DNA of 64,000 bases, taken from positions 1,116,001 through 1,180,000 of the forward strand of contig OZ253669.1 in assembly GCA_965263375.1 (NCBI GenBank), given 5' to 3'. Under the pieces are notes generated by a model, which was not told where the DNA came from, ran no database searches, and saw only the letters and a list, made by a program, of their open reading frames with translations. Below, piece after piece: positions 52,082 through 60,364 of this stretch. This stretch comes from JAJFFW01 sp965263375. GTDB lineage: Bacteria > Pseudomonadota > Alphaproteobacteria > Caulobacterales > Parvularculaceae. Each line of letters begins with the position of its first letter. The first letter of the stretch is position 1. The position numbers were made by a program, and so were the translations under genes.

Positions 52082-53362
52082 TCAAGTGTGAGTAGGATCT
52101 ATCAAGACGACTCGTAAATCGTTGACATTAGTCCCTGTTGGGCCCGGTGAATATAACGCGTCCGCCGACTGAAATACATCAAAAGATTGATTGTTTTCTA
52201 AGTAGGAAAAAGGATTAATATTATTGGAACGTACCCGCTTTAATAAACCTGGTTCCACAAAACCACCAGCATTATCCTGTGTTCCATCAACGCCATCACT
52301 GTCGCAGGCGGCGGCGTAAACGCCTGGCGCATCATTAATTGCAAGTGCGAATCCTAACAAAAATTCCGTATTTGGTCCGCCCCGGCCTTCATGGTTTCGA
52401 ACTGTGACTGTGGCCTCTCCGCCAGAGATCAGGGCGCAGCGACGGCCTTGGTGTAGTGCTTGGAGGGCGCGAGTAGCATGATCTTTTCCGATTTCTCGTG
52501 CTTCACCTTCTAGGCCTTCGGAAATTACTTCGGGTGTATAGCCATTTGCAGAAACATAGTCCGAGATCGCCGCGATAGAATCAGAGGCTGAACAAATTAT
52601 CTGTGTATTTGCATTGGCTAAGATAGGTGCATTGGGTTTTAGGGTTTCATTTGCCGGGTTGCCAAGCGCCTTTCTAACCGCAGTACTCGCATCAATTTTA
52701 TAGTCCTTAAGCACTCTAAGGGCGTCATCAAGCGTATGCGGGTCAGCAGAGCAAGGCCCAGAGGCTATATCGCTTGGTTGGTCACCAACGACATCGGAAA
52801 CAATCAGCGTATCAATGCGTGCTGGATGAGCCGCCGCTGCAAAACCACCGCCTCCCAAGCGGGTAAGATGCTTGCGAACGGTATTTAGTTTTTTAATGTT
52901 ACACCCTGACAGCAACAACTGGCGCGTTACTGATTGAAGATCCTCAAAGCTTACGCCATCAATAGGAGTTGAGAGCAATGAAGAGGCGCCGCCAGAAAGT
53001 AAAAATATGATTTGATCGTCTTTTTGGCTGCCGATTGCTAGGCGATAAGCGGCCTCACCAGCTTTTTGTGAATTTAGATCTGGCGTGGGATGACCAGCGA
53101 ATATCATTTTCGCTTTCGCTGGGAAATCGCTAACATCATCCGCATAGCCATAGCGGGTTACGATTAAACTATTGTCTGGCGCACCAACATTGTTTAGCCA
53201 ATAACGCGCCATTTGAGCGGCGGATTTTCCTGCCGCCACTAGGGTGTTGGCATTCTTCATAGGGTCAAGATTAAGGCGCGCCAATGCGGTTGCTGGCTGG
53301 GCGGCGGCAATCCCAATGGATAATGCCTCGCTTAGCTTGGCGCGGGCTTTATATCCCGTCAT
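52082..53362 (-). CDS. Glycerate 2-kinase (GckA/TtuD, MOFRL type)
   Basis: Phosphorylates D-glycerate to 2-phosphoglycerate, feeding lower glycolysis. 426 residues with the DUF4147 N-terminal domain (VAAGKSAAQMARYW, GHPTPD, FLLSGGASSLLSTPIDGV, TVRKHLTRLGGGGFA, SDVVGDQPSDIASGP) and the C-terminal MOFRL domain (ALISGGEATVTVRNHEGRGGPNTEF, DSDGVDGTQDNAGGFV). First gene of the operon with the reductase. Together they salvage hydroxypyruvate, tartronate semialdehyde or glyoxylate-derived C3 units from sugar-acid breakdown. Confidence 0.94.
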   Translation of the reverse strand: MTGYKARAKLSEALSIGIAAAQPATALARLNLDPMKNANTLVAAGKSAAQMARYWLNNVGAPDNSLIVTRYGYADDVSDFPAKAKMIFAGHPTPDLNSQKAGEAAYRLAIGSQKDDQIIFLLSGGASSLLSTPIDGVSFEDLQSVTRQLLLSGCNIKKLNTVRKHLTRLGGGGFAAAAHPARIDTLIVSDVVGDQPSDIASGPCSADPHTLDDALRVLKDYKIDASTAVRKALGNPANETLKPNAPILANANTQIICSASDSIAAISDYVSANGYTPEVISEGLEGEAREIGKDHATRALQALHQGRRCALISGGEATVTVRNHEGRGGPNTEFLLGFALAINDAPGVYAAACDSDGVDGTQDNAGGFVEPGLLKRVRSNNINPFSYLENNQSFDVFQSADALYSPGPTGTNVNDLRVVLIDPTHT

Positions 53363-54319
53363 CAGCTTGTTGGTCCAAAGTAATCAAAACCATAATCGTA
53401 ATCATTAATTAGCATAGCGATACTCGGCAAAACCTGTGGCTGTTCACATATGCACAGCTATTGCGATGTTGAAATGGGAAATCTCTAGACCAGGATACGG
53501 TATTTTGCAGCGGTAGGCATTGAAATACATTATTGAAGGACCGGAAGAAAGGATGCCGCCGCAATCTGTCTCAACGCCCGCGGATATACTCAAAGAGGAA
53601 CAAACGCCATTTTCAGAGCTTATCTGGTCCTGGGGAACATTTGATCTGTTTGAATAGGTTTCATCACTTTTGGTAATCGCCCGGCGTTATCAATATTTAC
53701 TGACGCGACTTTAGGGAAGGTGTATCAGACAAAATAACTTACGTTGCCTCGCCAAATTCCCGGCGCCATCTATAATGGGTCACCTTATTCAACCCGCGCT
53801 GGCGGAACACTTCGGTGACACTTTTATCGCAAAGGGTTATTGAGAGAGCTTAAGAGAAAATTTTAATCATTAGTTTGATTGCTTGGGAGATTGATAAATT
53901 TGAACATTGGGATGAGCCTAAAAAACTCATTTGTCTGGATGAGGTGAGTTAATTCTATCAAGTATTCTGTCATTTTGCGGCATGCGTGGTTGGATTGTAA
54001 TTTGATAAATTAATTCAACTACAGAATGTAAAACAGTTAGGTGTAAATTGCTGGTGAGTTGCACGTTTTCGGGAAAATTGAATCTATTGCAACCGTGTAG
54101 GAGCTAAGCCACTGAATAAATGAATTTTTTAACTCTGATTACGGATATATATCCCCAATCAAGAACAAAGTATTTGTCAAGTTAAAAAATAATACGGTTG
54201 AACGGCCCTAAAATAAAAAATTCATACTAATTAATTAATTGATTTCTGACACCATTTATTTATTTGATTTTCGACATCATACGCCCAATACGTATTTACC
54301 TGATAGTTGAGAATTTCCC
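53363..54319. other. 957-bp intergenic stretch with insertion-sequence remnant
   Basis: The largest gap in the window. It holds the promoter of the glycerate kinase operon at its left, an IS3-like fragment at 53739-53849, and a 34-codon plus-strand frame at 53552-53656 with no recognisable content. The right part is AT-rich and carries two imperfect direct repeats, TTGATTTCTGACACCAT (54239-54255) and TTGATTTTCGACATCAT (54264-54280), 25 bases apart, just upstream of the DUF1800 gene. No RNA gene was seen. Confidence 0.5.
53739..53849 (-). pseudogene. IS3-type transposase OrfA helix-turn-helix fragment
   Basis: The frame reads SVTEVFRQRGLNKVTHYRWRR followed by EFGEA, matching the SVADVCRQxGVSExTYYRWRKEYGG core of IS3-family OrfA. 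Stop codons lie immediately on both sides, there is no start, and no OrfB is nearby. It is a decayed insertion scar between the sugar island and the DUF1800/DUF1501 genes. Confidence 0.55.
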
Positions 54320-56116
54320 ATGCCGAATTGGATTACCTTGAAGAGTAAGTTCGCCTTGTCATTAGCGGCTTCTTGTAGCTTACTTCTTATAAGCGGTTGT
54401 AGCGACAGCGGTTCAAGTACGCCAGGACCTGTAGTTGATAATGGTGGAAGCGGGGGCGCTGATAACGGTGGTGATGATCAATCGACGGGCACGGCGTCTG
54501 CTGCATTTTCAACACCTCAAACGACTGCGCGTTTCTTAACCCAAGCAACTTTTGGCCCGACGAATGAGGGTATAACTCAGCTAACGGGCGCCAGCGCAGA
54601 AGATTGGCTTTTTAATCAATTCGCCGCTACAGCGAGTCTGAGCCTGCCTTATACGCTCGCCAATATTCCCTCAGGTAATATTGACTTCAATGTGCCGTTT
54701 GAAGCGCGCCAATTGCCCACTTTTGCTTTTTGGATCAATTCAATAACCGGACAGGATCAATTGCGCCAGCGCATGGCGTTTGCATTGTCTCAGATCTTTG
54801 TGCTCTCACACGCTGAGGGAACGGGACTAGAGATGATCCCCGAAGCTGTTGCATATTATCAAGATATCTTAATTGCAAATGCCTTTGGAAATTATCGCGA
54901 TATCTTAGAGGAAGTGACTTATTCGCGTGCGATGGCTGAATATCTCACCTACTATGAAAATCAAAAAGGGGACCCAACAACGGGACGCGTGCCAGACGAA
55001 AATTATGCGCGCGAGATTTTGCAGCTTTTTTCAATTGGTCTAGTGCGACTGAATCCAGATGGCACGCCCGTAACGGATAGTTCTAATAATCCAATTGAAA
55101 CCTATACGAACCAAGACATTACGGGCTTGGCGCGGGTCTTTACTGGCCTTAGCGCTGATGGGGGAGGCTTCTTTGATGATTATTTCAATATTGGGCGGGA
55201 CGCTCTTTATAGAAGACTTCGCGCCTACCCATCGCAACACTCAGATCTTGAAAAAACATTTCTTGGACAGACGATCGCTGCTGGCACAGGCCCAGAAGAA
55301 AGCATATCGCAAGCGCTTGATATAATCTTTAACCACCCGAATGTTGCACCGTTCGTTGCACGCCAGCTTATTCAACGTTTTGTAACGAGTGATCCTGAGC
55401 CTGCCTATGTTGGGCGTGTGTCTAACGCTTTTGCAACTGGAACTTATACGTTGCCTGATGGGCGTGTTGCTGGCGATGGCCGACGCGGCAGTTTGCAAGC
55501 AACGATCGCAGCTGTTTTATTCGATGAAGAAGCGCGCTCTGACGCCGCGATGGTCAGAACTGATTTTGGTAAAATTAGGGAGCCTGTTCTTCGTTTCACC
55601 CACTGGGCGCGCGCATTTGGCGCCTCAACCGTTACGCCGGAAAATACATTTCGGCTATTTAACACCAGCTTTAATACGGCCCTGGCCCAGGGGCCTTATA
55701 AGTCTCCATCGGTTTTCAATTTTTATCGTCCTGGTTATGTCGCGCCAGGAACACAAACGGGTGCAGCTGGTCTTACTGTGCCTGAATTGCAAATTGTCAA
55801 TGCTAGTACTTTAGCAGGGTATACAAATTTTATGACCCTGTTCATTGATGCTTTTGATGCAAGGTTTGAGGTACCACCCGCGAATGCTAGCTTCGTGCCA
55901 GATTACACTGATGAAATGGCCCTAATCGATGATCCAGCTGCGCTCGTTGATCACCTCAATTTGCTTTTGACAAATGGCGTTTTGAGCGCGGAAGTAAGAG
56001 CGGGCGTTATTGAGACTGTTGAGGCTTTTCCTGTCACTGGAGATGTTGTCGAGCCTCGAATAACAGCCGCAATTTTGCTTATTATGACGTCTCCAGATTA
56101 CTTAGTACAGCGTTAG
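54320..56116 (+). CDS. DUF1800 domain lipoprotein
   Basis: A 598-residue exported protein. The signal peptide ends in a lipobox (LLISGC, Cys about 27), so it should be lipid-anchored. A Ser/Gly/Asp-rich linker (about 28-62) leads to the DUF1800 domain (TARFLTQATFGPTNEGITQL, WINSITGQDQLRQRMAFALSQIFV, YARAMAEYLTYYENQKG-like stretch, DENYAREILQLFSIGL, SVFNFYRPGYVAPG). DUF1800 genes nearly always sit next to DUF1501 genes, as here with a 9-bp gap. Biochemical function is unknown. Confidence 0.93.
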   Translation: MPNWITLKSKFALSLAASCSLLLISGCSDSGSSTPGPVVDNGGSGGADNGGDDQSTGTASAAFSTPQTTARFLTQATFGPTNEGITQLTGASAEDWLFNQFAATASLSLPYTLANIPSGNIDFNVPFEARQLPTFAFWINSITGQDQLRQRMAFALSQIFVLSHAEGTGLEMIPEAVAYYQDILIANAFGNYRDILEEVTYSRAMAEYLTYYENQKGDPTTGRVPDENYAREILQLFSIGLVRLNPDGTPVTDSSNNPIETYTNQDITGLARVFTGLSADGGGFFDDYFNIGRDALYRRLRAYPSQHSDLEKTFLGQTIAAGTGPEESISQALDIIFNHPNVAPFVARQLIQRFVTSDPEPAYVGRVSNAFATGTYTLPDGRVAGDGRRGSLQATIAAVLFDEEARSDAAMVRTDFGKIREPVLRFTHWARAFGASTVTPENTFRLFNTSFNTALAQGPYKSPSVFNFYRPGYVAPGTQTGAAGLTVPELQIVNASTLAGYTNFMTLFIDAFDARFEVPPANASFVPDYTDEMALIDDPAALVDHLNLLLTNGVLSAEVRAGVIETVEAFPVTGDVVEPRITAAILLIMTSPDYLVQR

Positions 56117-56125
56117 GGGGAGAAT

Positions 56126-57550
56126 ATGTTAGTCAATCGTCGTAACTTTCTTTCAAGCGCCGCTAGTTGCGCCATTGGGATGGGTGCTTTTGGCGGGATC
56201 GGGTCAACTTTAAGGACCTTCTCCTCGGCGCAAGCGGCTGATATTTCCGGCTATCGCGCCCTCGTTTGTGTGTTTTTGTTAGGCGGCATGGATTGTCATG
56301 ATACCTTGCTCCCCTACGACACAACGTCTTATAGCCGATACGCTGATATTCGTGCGCCTCTGCTTGGACTTTATGATCAGCAGAGTGGTGGATCGACAAG
56401 AGTTAGAAGCCGTTTACTTGAATTAAACCCGACAAATGGCGCCGCTTTCGGGACAAGGCGTTTTGCCCTGACGGAGGAGATGTCGGGTATTCACAATTTA
56501 TTCGAAGCCGGAAATGCGGCCATCGTTGCTAATGTTGGACCGTTGATTGAGCCAGTTTCACGAACACAGTTTCAAGAGCAAAGTCGCCGCGTGCCAACGC
56601 GCTTGTTTTCACACAATGATCAGCAGTCAACATGGGTTTCAAATAGCCCTGAGGGCGCGCAATTTGGTTGGGGCGGCCGGTTTGCTGACGCTGCTTTGGG
56701 GTCAGGCGCTAATCCGACTCGTGAGTTTTCAACAATTACCACTCTTGGTAATGAGCTTTTTTTAACGGGCGAGCAGGCAAGTCCATATCAGATTGGCCTG
56801 GAAGGGGGGACAGTTGTTAACCTCCTGGAATTTTTAGACGGCCAGCGATCAACCCCAGGCGGAGAGGAGCGTTATCAGCTTGTTCGTGAACAGCTTTCTG
56901 CTGGGCGCTTTACAGGTTCCAACCTCCTTCAGCGTGATATGGCGTCGGCGTCTTCCGCTGCCCTTGTTACTAATGAGTTATATAATACAGCGCTGGACAC
57001 GGCGCTTCCTCTGGCGACAACCTTTCCCACATCGTTCTTGGGCCAGCAATTGTCTGCGGTGGCGCGGGCTGTATCTGTTCGCGATACATTGTTAGCCAGT
57101 CGACAAGTGTTCTTTGTCGGTGTCGGTGGGTATGATACGCACTCGAACCAAGCCACGAACCTGCCAAGCTTGCAACAGGAGCTAAATGACGGTGTGGTTG
57201 CTTTCTTCAGCGCCATGCAAGAGCTTGGTGTTGAGAATAATGTAACGTTATTTACAGCTTCTGATTTCGGACGCACGCTTGCTATTAACGGTGACGGAAC
57301 CGATCATGGTTGGGGCGGGCATCATTTTGTCGTTGGCGGCGCTGTACAAGGACAGCAAATTTATGGCAATCCGCCGCCTTATGATTTCGATCATGATTTA
57401 GATGGCGGGAATGGTCGATTGATACCAGCGTTATCTGTTGATCAATATGCAAGTCCCTTAGGGCGTTGGTTTGGCCTTACCGATAGTGAGATCCAGACAG
57501 CATTACCAAATTTGGCGAACTTCTCCGGGGCTCCGCTGGATTTCATCTGA
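56126..57550 (+). CDS. DUF1501 domain protein with Tat signal
   Basis: A 474-residue protein with a twin-arginine leader (NRRNFLSSAA, hydrophobic to about residue 37), hence exported folded. The DUF1501 domain has an alkaline-phosphatase-like fold; visible metal-site-like segments are LLGGMDCHDTLLPYD, LFSHNDQQSTW, FVGVGGYDTHSNQ, TASDFGRTLAINGDGTDHGWGGHHFVVGG. Co-transcribed with the DUF1800 gene. A sulfatase- or phosphatase-like activity is conceivable since the metal motifs are kept, but it is unproven. Confidence 0.93.
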   Translation: MLVNRRNFLSSAASCAIGMGAFGGIGSTLRTFSSAQAADISGYRALVCVFLLGGMDCHDTLLPYDTTSYSRYADIRAPLLGLYDQQSGGSTRVRSRLLELNPTNGAAFGTRRFALTEEMSGIHNLFEAGNAAIVANVGPLIEPVSRTQFQEQSRRVPTRLFSHNDQQSTWVSNSPEGAQFGWGGRFADAALGSGANPTREFSTITTLGNELFLTGEQASPYQIGLEGGTVVNLLEFLDGQRSTPGGEERYQLVREQLSAGRFTGSNLLQRDMASASSAALVTNELYNTALDTALPLATTFPTSFLGQQLSAVARAVSVRDTLLASRQVFFVGVGGYDTHSNQATNLPSLQQELNDGVVAFFSAMQELGVENNVTLFTASDFGRTLAINGDGTDHGWGGHHFVVGGAVQGQQIYGNPPPYDFDHDLDGGNGRLIPALSVDQYASPLGRWFGLTDSEIQTALPNLANFSGAPLDFI

Positions 57551-57556
57551 TAGGTT

Positions 57557-57840
57557 TCACTGACGAACAATGCCAGGTGTTTTGCCCGCGCCGCCTTTTT
57601 TTCGGTAAAGAGCCTCACGTGGCAGGGTCGCCATAAATTGTGCAACCTTTTTGGCTCGTGCAAGGACCTTGCCCTTGGGGACAAGCTCATTGACTAACCC
57701 AATGCGATAGGCTTCTTCAGCAACAATTACTTTGCCTGCAATCCGCGGCAATTCAAATGAATAGAATGATGCATGCGGCCATGGGGCCAGTACAGGGCGC
57801 AGTTGTGAGAGAGCTAAAAATTTATTCAGCCCTGTGGCCC
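57557..57840 (-). pseudogene. Crotonase (enoyl-CoA hydratase) C-terminal fragment
   Basis: An open stretch without a convincing start encodes LPRIAGK..VAEEAYRIGLVNELVPKGK, the crotonase segment following the active site, then ARAKKVAQFMATLPREALYRK and an early stop. The N-terminal two-thirds with the oxyanion hole are missing and the preceding about 30 in-frame codons do not match the family, so it is a deletion remnant. The remaining bases to 57884 are AT-rich with nothing seen. Its nearest relatives are not the crotonase at 6566-7321 by eye. Confidence 0.6.
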
Positions 57841-57884
57841 AAACAAAAGGATTATGTCGGTATTTTCTCTACTACATATTTATA

Positions 57885-59180
57885 TTATAAATTTAAAATA
57901 GAGGTGTAGGTATTAATTAAATCCTTATTGAGATTTTTGATATTGAAGTCTCTTTCTACACGCTTTCGGCCGGCTCGCCCATAGGTTGACCATTTTTCCG
58001 GCATAGAAAGCAGCAGCTTAATATTTTCAGCGAGGGCTGTGCTATCCCGCTCAGAAGATAGTAAGCCTGAAATATGGTCTTCTACGAGTTCGGGAATGCC
58101 CCCATGGCGCGTTGCAATAACAGGTAGTCCAACCAGCATTGCTTCTTTTAGAGTGTTAACCGGGGCGTCTTGGTCACCGTTAGAGGCGGTAACACTTGGC
58201 GCTAGGAATATATCGCTTTTATTGAGAAGCTGAATTATTTCCTCATGTGTTCTTGCGCCTAAAAGCCTTATATTTTTTTCTAAACCGAGGTTTTTAATTT
58301 TTGAAGACAAATGTTCAAATAAAGGACCATCCCCAACGATATCGTAGGTTAAATCATATTCCCCAGTGACTAAACGAGATACAGCCTCAATGGCGTAATC
58401 TATTCCCTTTTTTTCGACCAGGCGGCCAACAGTCAGTAGTTTAACAGTTCGCCCTTGTTGCAGGCTTCGTTCTTTGTAGGGGAATTTTTCACAATCAGCG
58501 CCAGAGTAAAGGACTGATGTCTTTAAGGGGTTGGCGCCAAGAGATATCGCCCGTTCACGGAAAAAATGACTATTTGTGAACACCCAGTCCGATTTTTCAA
58601 ATAAGGCTTTGTAAACGTCATCTCCATGGGTGCGAACAAAGGACGTAATGTCGCTTCCCCGTAGGTGCGTGATCAATTTTTGTGTTCTTAAAACGCCGGT
58701 TTCAATCTCCGCCAATACGTCTAGTGCAGCTGTGCCAAATTGGCAGTGGACGATGTCAAAGGGTTCATGACGTTTAAAGTGACCCAGTTCAGATAACTGT
58801 CGAAGTTTGATAGAAATTGTAAAAGGACCCGATTGCCGAATAACGCTGAACGCTAGACGGGGGTTTAGGAAAATTGACGGAATGCCTTTGAGAAACCGAA
58901 TAGCTTTGCTTTGTTTACGATCTAAAGAATAGACATTATTCATTAAGTTGTATTTGTGCACATTATCGTGCATCTGGGCATGGGCAACATTGTTGGTTAA
59001 GGTGAAGATCGTTAAATCATGTCCCGCCTCAACTAGTCCGGCGGCTTGGTTAATCACGAATGTCTCAGATAACTCTGGAAAACGATGGACAAAAAAGGCT
59101 ATTCGCAATGCTTTGGGTGCGCCTTCTTTTTTTATAGGCGCTAGGCTCGAGCGTGGAGAGGAATCCGAGACCACTGTCAT
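57885..59180 (-). CDS. Glycosyltransferase family 4 (GT-B)
   Basis: A 431-residue retaining glycosyltransferase for a surface polysaccharide. N-terminal domain: IAFFVHRFPELSETFVINQAAGL, an opening typical of WcaL-like exopolysaccharide transferases; linker region DIVHCQFGTAALD. C-terminal GT4 domain: LLTVGRLVEKKGIDYAIEA, DIVGDGPLFEHL, ARTHEEIIQLL and the EX7E-type APVNTLKEAMLVGLPVIATRHGGIPELV nucleotide-sugar site. I chose ATG 59180, 4 bases after the previous stop; the frame reaches a TTG at 59240 that would overlap it. Confidence 0.91.
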   Translation of the reverse strand: MTVVSDSSPRSSLAPIKKEGAPKALRIAFFVHRFPELSETFVINQAAGLVEAGHDLTIFTLTNNVAHAQMHDNVHKYNLMNNVYSLDRKQSKAIRFLKGIPSIFLNPRLAFSVIRQSGPFTISIKLRQLSELGHFKRHEPFDIVHCQFGTAALDVLAEIETGVLRTQKLITHLRGSDITSFVRTHGDDVYKALFEKSDWVFTNSHFFRERAISLGANPLKTSVLYSGADCEKFPYKERSLQQGRTVKLLTVGRLVEKKGIDYAIEAVSRLVTGEYDLTYDIVGDGPLFEHLSSKIKNLGLEKNIRLLGARTHEEIIQLLNKSDIFLAPSVTASNGDQDAPVNTLKEAMLVGLPVIATRHGGIPELVEDHISGLLSSERDSTALAENIKLLLSMPEKWSTYGRAGRKRVERDFNIKNLNKDLINTYTSILNL

Positions 59181-59184
59181 ACCC

Positions 59185-60261
59185 TTATTGCGTGCTGGGT
59201 TTAGCTGTTGGTTCGGTTTGATTGGGATGTAAGTTTTCAAAAATCTTTACCCAAACATAGTTTATTGCACGCTCGATTGGTGACAATAAACGAGATGAAA
59301 ATTTAACAAGGTTCCGATTTTTTTTAACAAAAGGCAACATATAGAGCATTGGCATGACAATGCCTTGTTTGCGTCTCGTTTTGTAAATTCTTTTTTTGGA
59401 AGCCAAGTAATCATCCGGAAGAGCAAGCCGCCATTTTTTGTGGAAGTATGTTAGTGTCCGCTTGCCCCATAAATCACTCCATCGTAAAGCAAAATAAGGC
59501 CAGTCGCTCGGCGTTAATGGTTTTTCACGGCAAGGGAATACATAAGTAACAATTGATTGAGGCTCGAACCATACTTTTCCGCCTGCCTTGCGCACAGACA
59601 TAGAAAAATCGATATGTTCTTTAGTGCTCAACATGTTTTCGTCTAGGGCGCCAATCTGCTCAAACACGCTACGCCTTGCTAGCACACAGTGAAATTCACA
59701 AAACCCAGTTTCCTTACGTTTTAATGTTTGCTCGACGCTAGATAATTCTTCGCCATGCGCAATCATGTCTTCAATAAAGGAACGCTCTGTTTGGTGCTCT
59801 GGCGTTTCAAAGAAGGTATTTAGGTCTGGTGAATCTGTATAATTGCCGCCCGCATGATGGACTTGGGTATGCGCTGGCAATCCTTGGCAAATCAACGGCG
59901 CGACAATATCAGCGTTTGTTTCTTCAGCGCATTTTATGAGCGCGTTTAACCATCCATCTGTATATAGAACATCATTATCGACGAAAACAACATAGTCCGT
60001 ATTAGCCTTTTTTAAGCCTATATTGCGGGCTTGATTTGGCGTCAAAAAATGGTCAAAGCGCTCTAACAAAAATCCATGTTTCTTCGATTGCTCTTGCAAA
60101 TATCTGGCGTTGGCTTTTGGTGAATTGCCGTCCACATAAACCAGTTCAAAAGGTGGGGGGGTGTGAGCAAACAAGCTGTCTAACGACTCTGCAGTCATAC
60201 CAAAGCGTTCACGTTGCGTGATGATCACCGTTACGGTGGATTTTTCGTCACTATCTACCAT
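59185..60261 (-). CDS. Glycosyltransferase family 2 (GT-A)
   Basis: A 358-residue cytoplasmic-face transferase. GT-A motifs: VTVIITQRERFGMTAESLDSLF, FELVYVDGNSP, NQARNIGLKKANTDYVVFVDNDV (the DxD metal site is DND), and an ED-like acidic stretch TKEHIDFSMSVRKAGGKVWF in the acceptor region. A C-terminal tail (about 270-358) is basic and carries no clear membrane helix. Precedes the GT4 gene with a 4-bp gap. Start ATG. Confidence 0.92.
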   Translation of the reverse strand: MVDSDEKSTVTVIITQRERFGMTAESLDSLFAHTPPPFELVYVDGNSPKANARYLQEQSKKHGFLLERFDHFLTPNQARNIGLKKANTDYVVFVDNDVLYTDGWLNALIKCAEETNADIVAPLICQGLPAHTQVHHAGGNYTDSPDLNTFFETPEHQTERSFIEDMIAHGEELSSVEQTLKRKETGFCEFHCVLARRSVFEQIGALDENMLSTKEHIDFSMSVRKAGGKVWFEPQSIVTYVFPCREKPLTPSDWPYFALRWSDLWGKRTLTYFHKKWRLALPDDYLASKKRIYKTRRKQGIVMPMLYMLPFVKKNRNLVKFSSRLLSPIERAINYVWVKIFENLHPNQTEPTAKPSTQ

Positions 60262-60364
60262 ATTTCATGCTCTGGTTGTGTCCGCGGCTTTGGAAATTCT
60301 TAATATACTTTTCATCGCGACCTTAAAGACAATGTATTAAGATCTGTGTTAATAAGGCGCTAGA

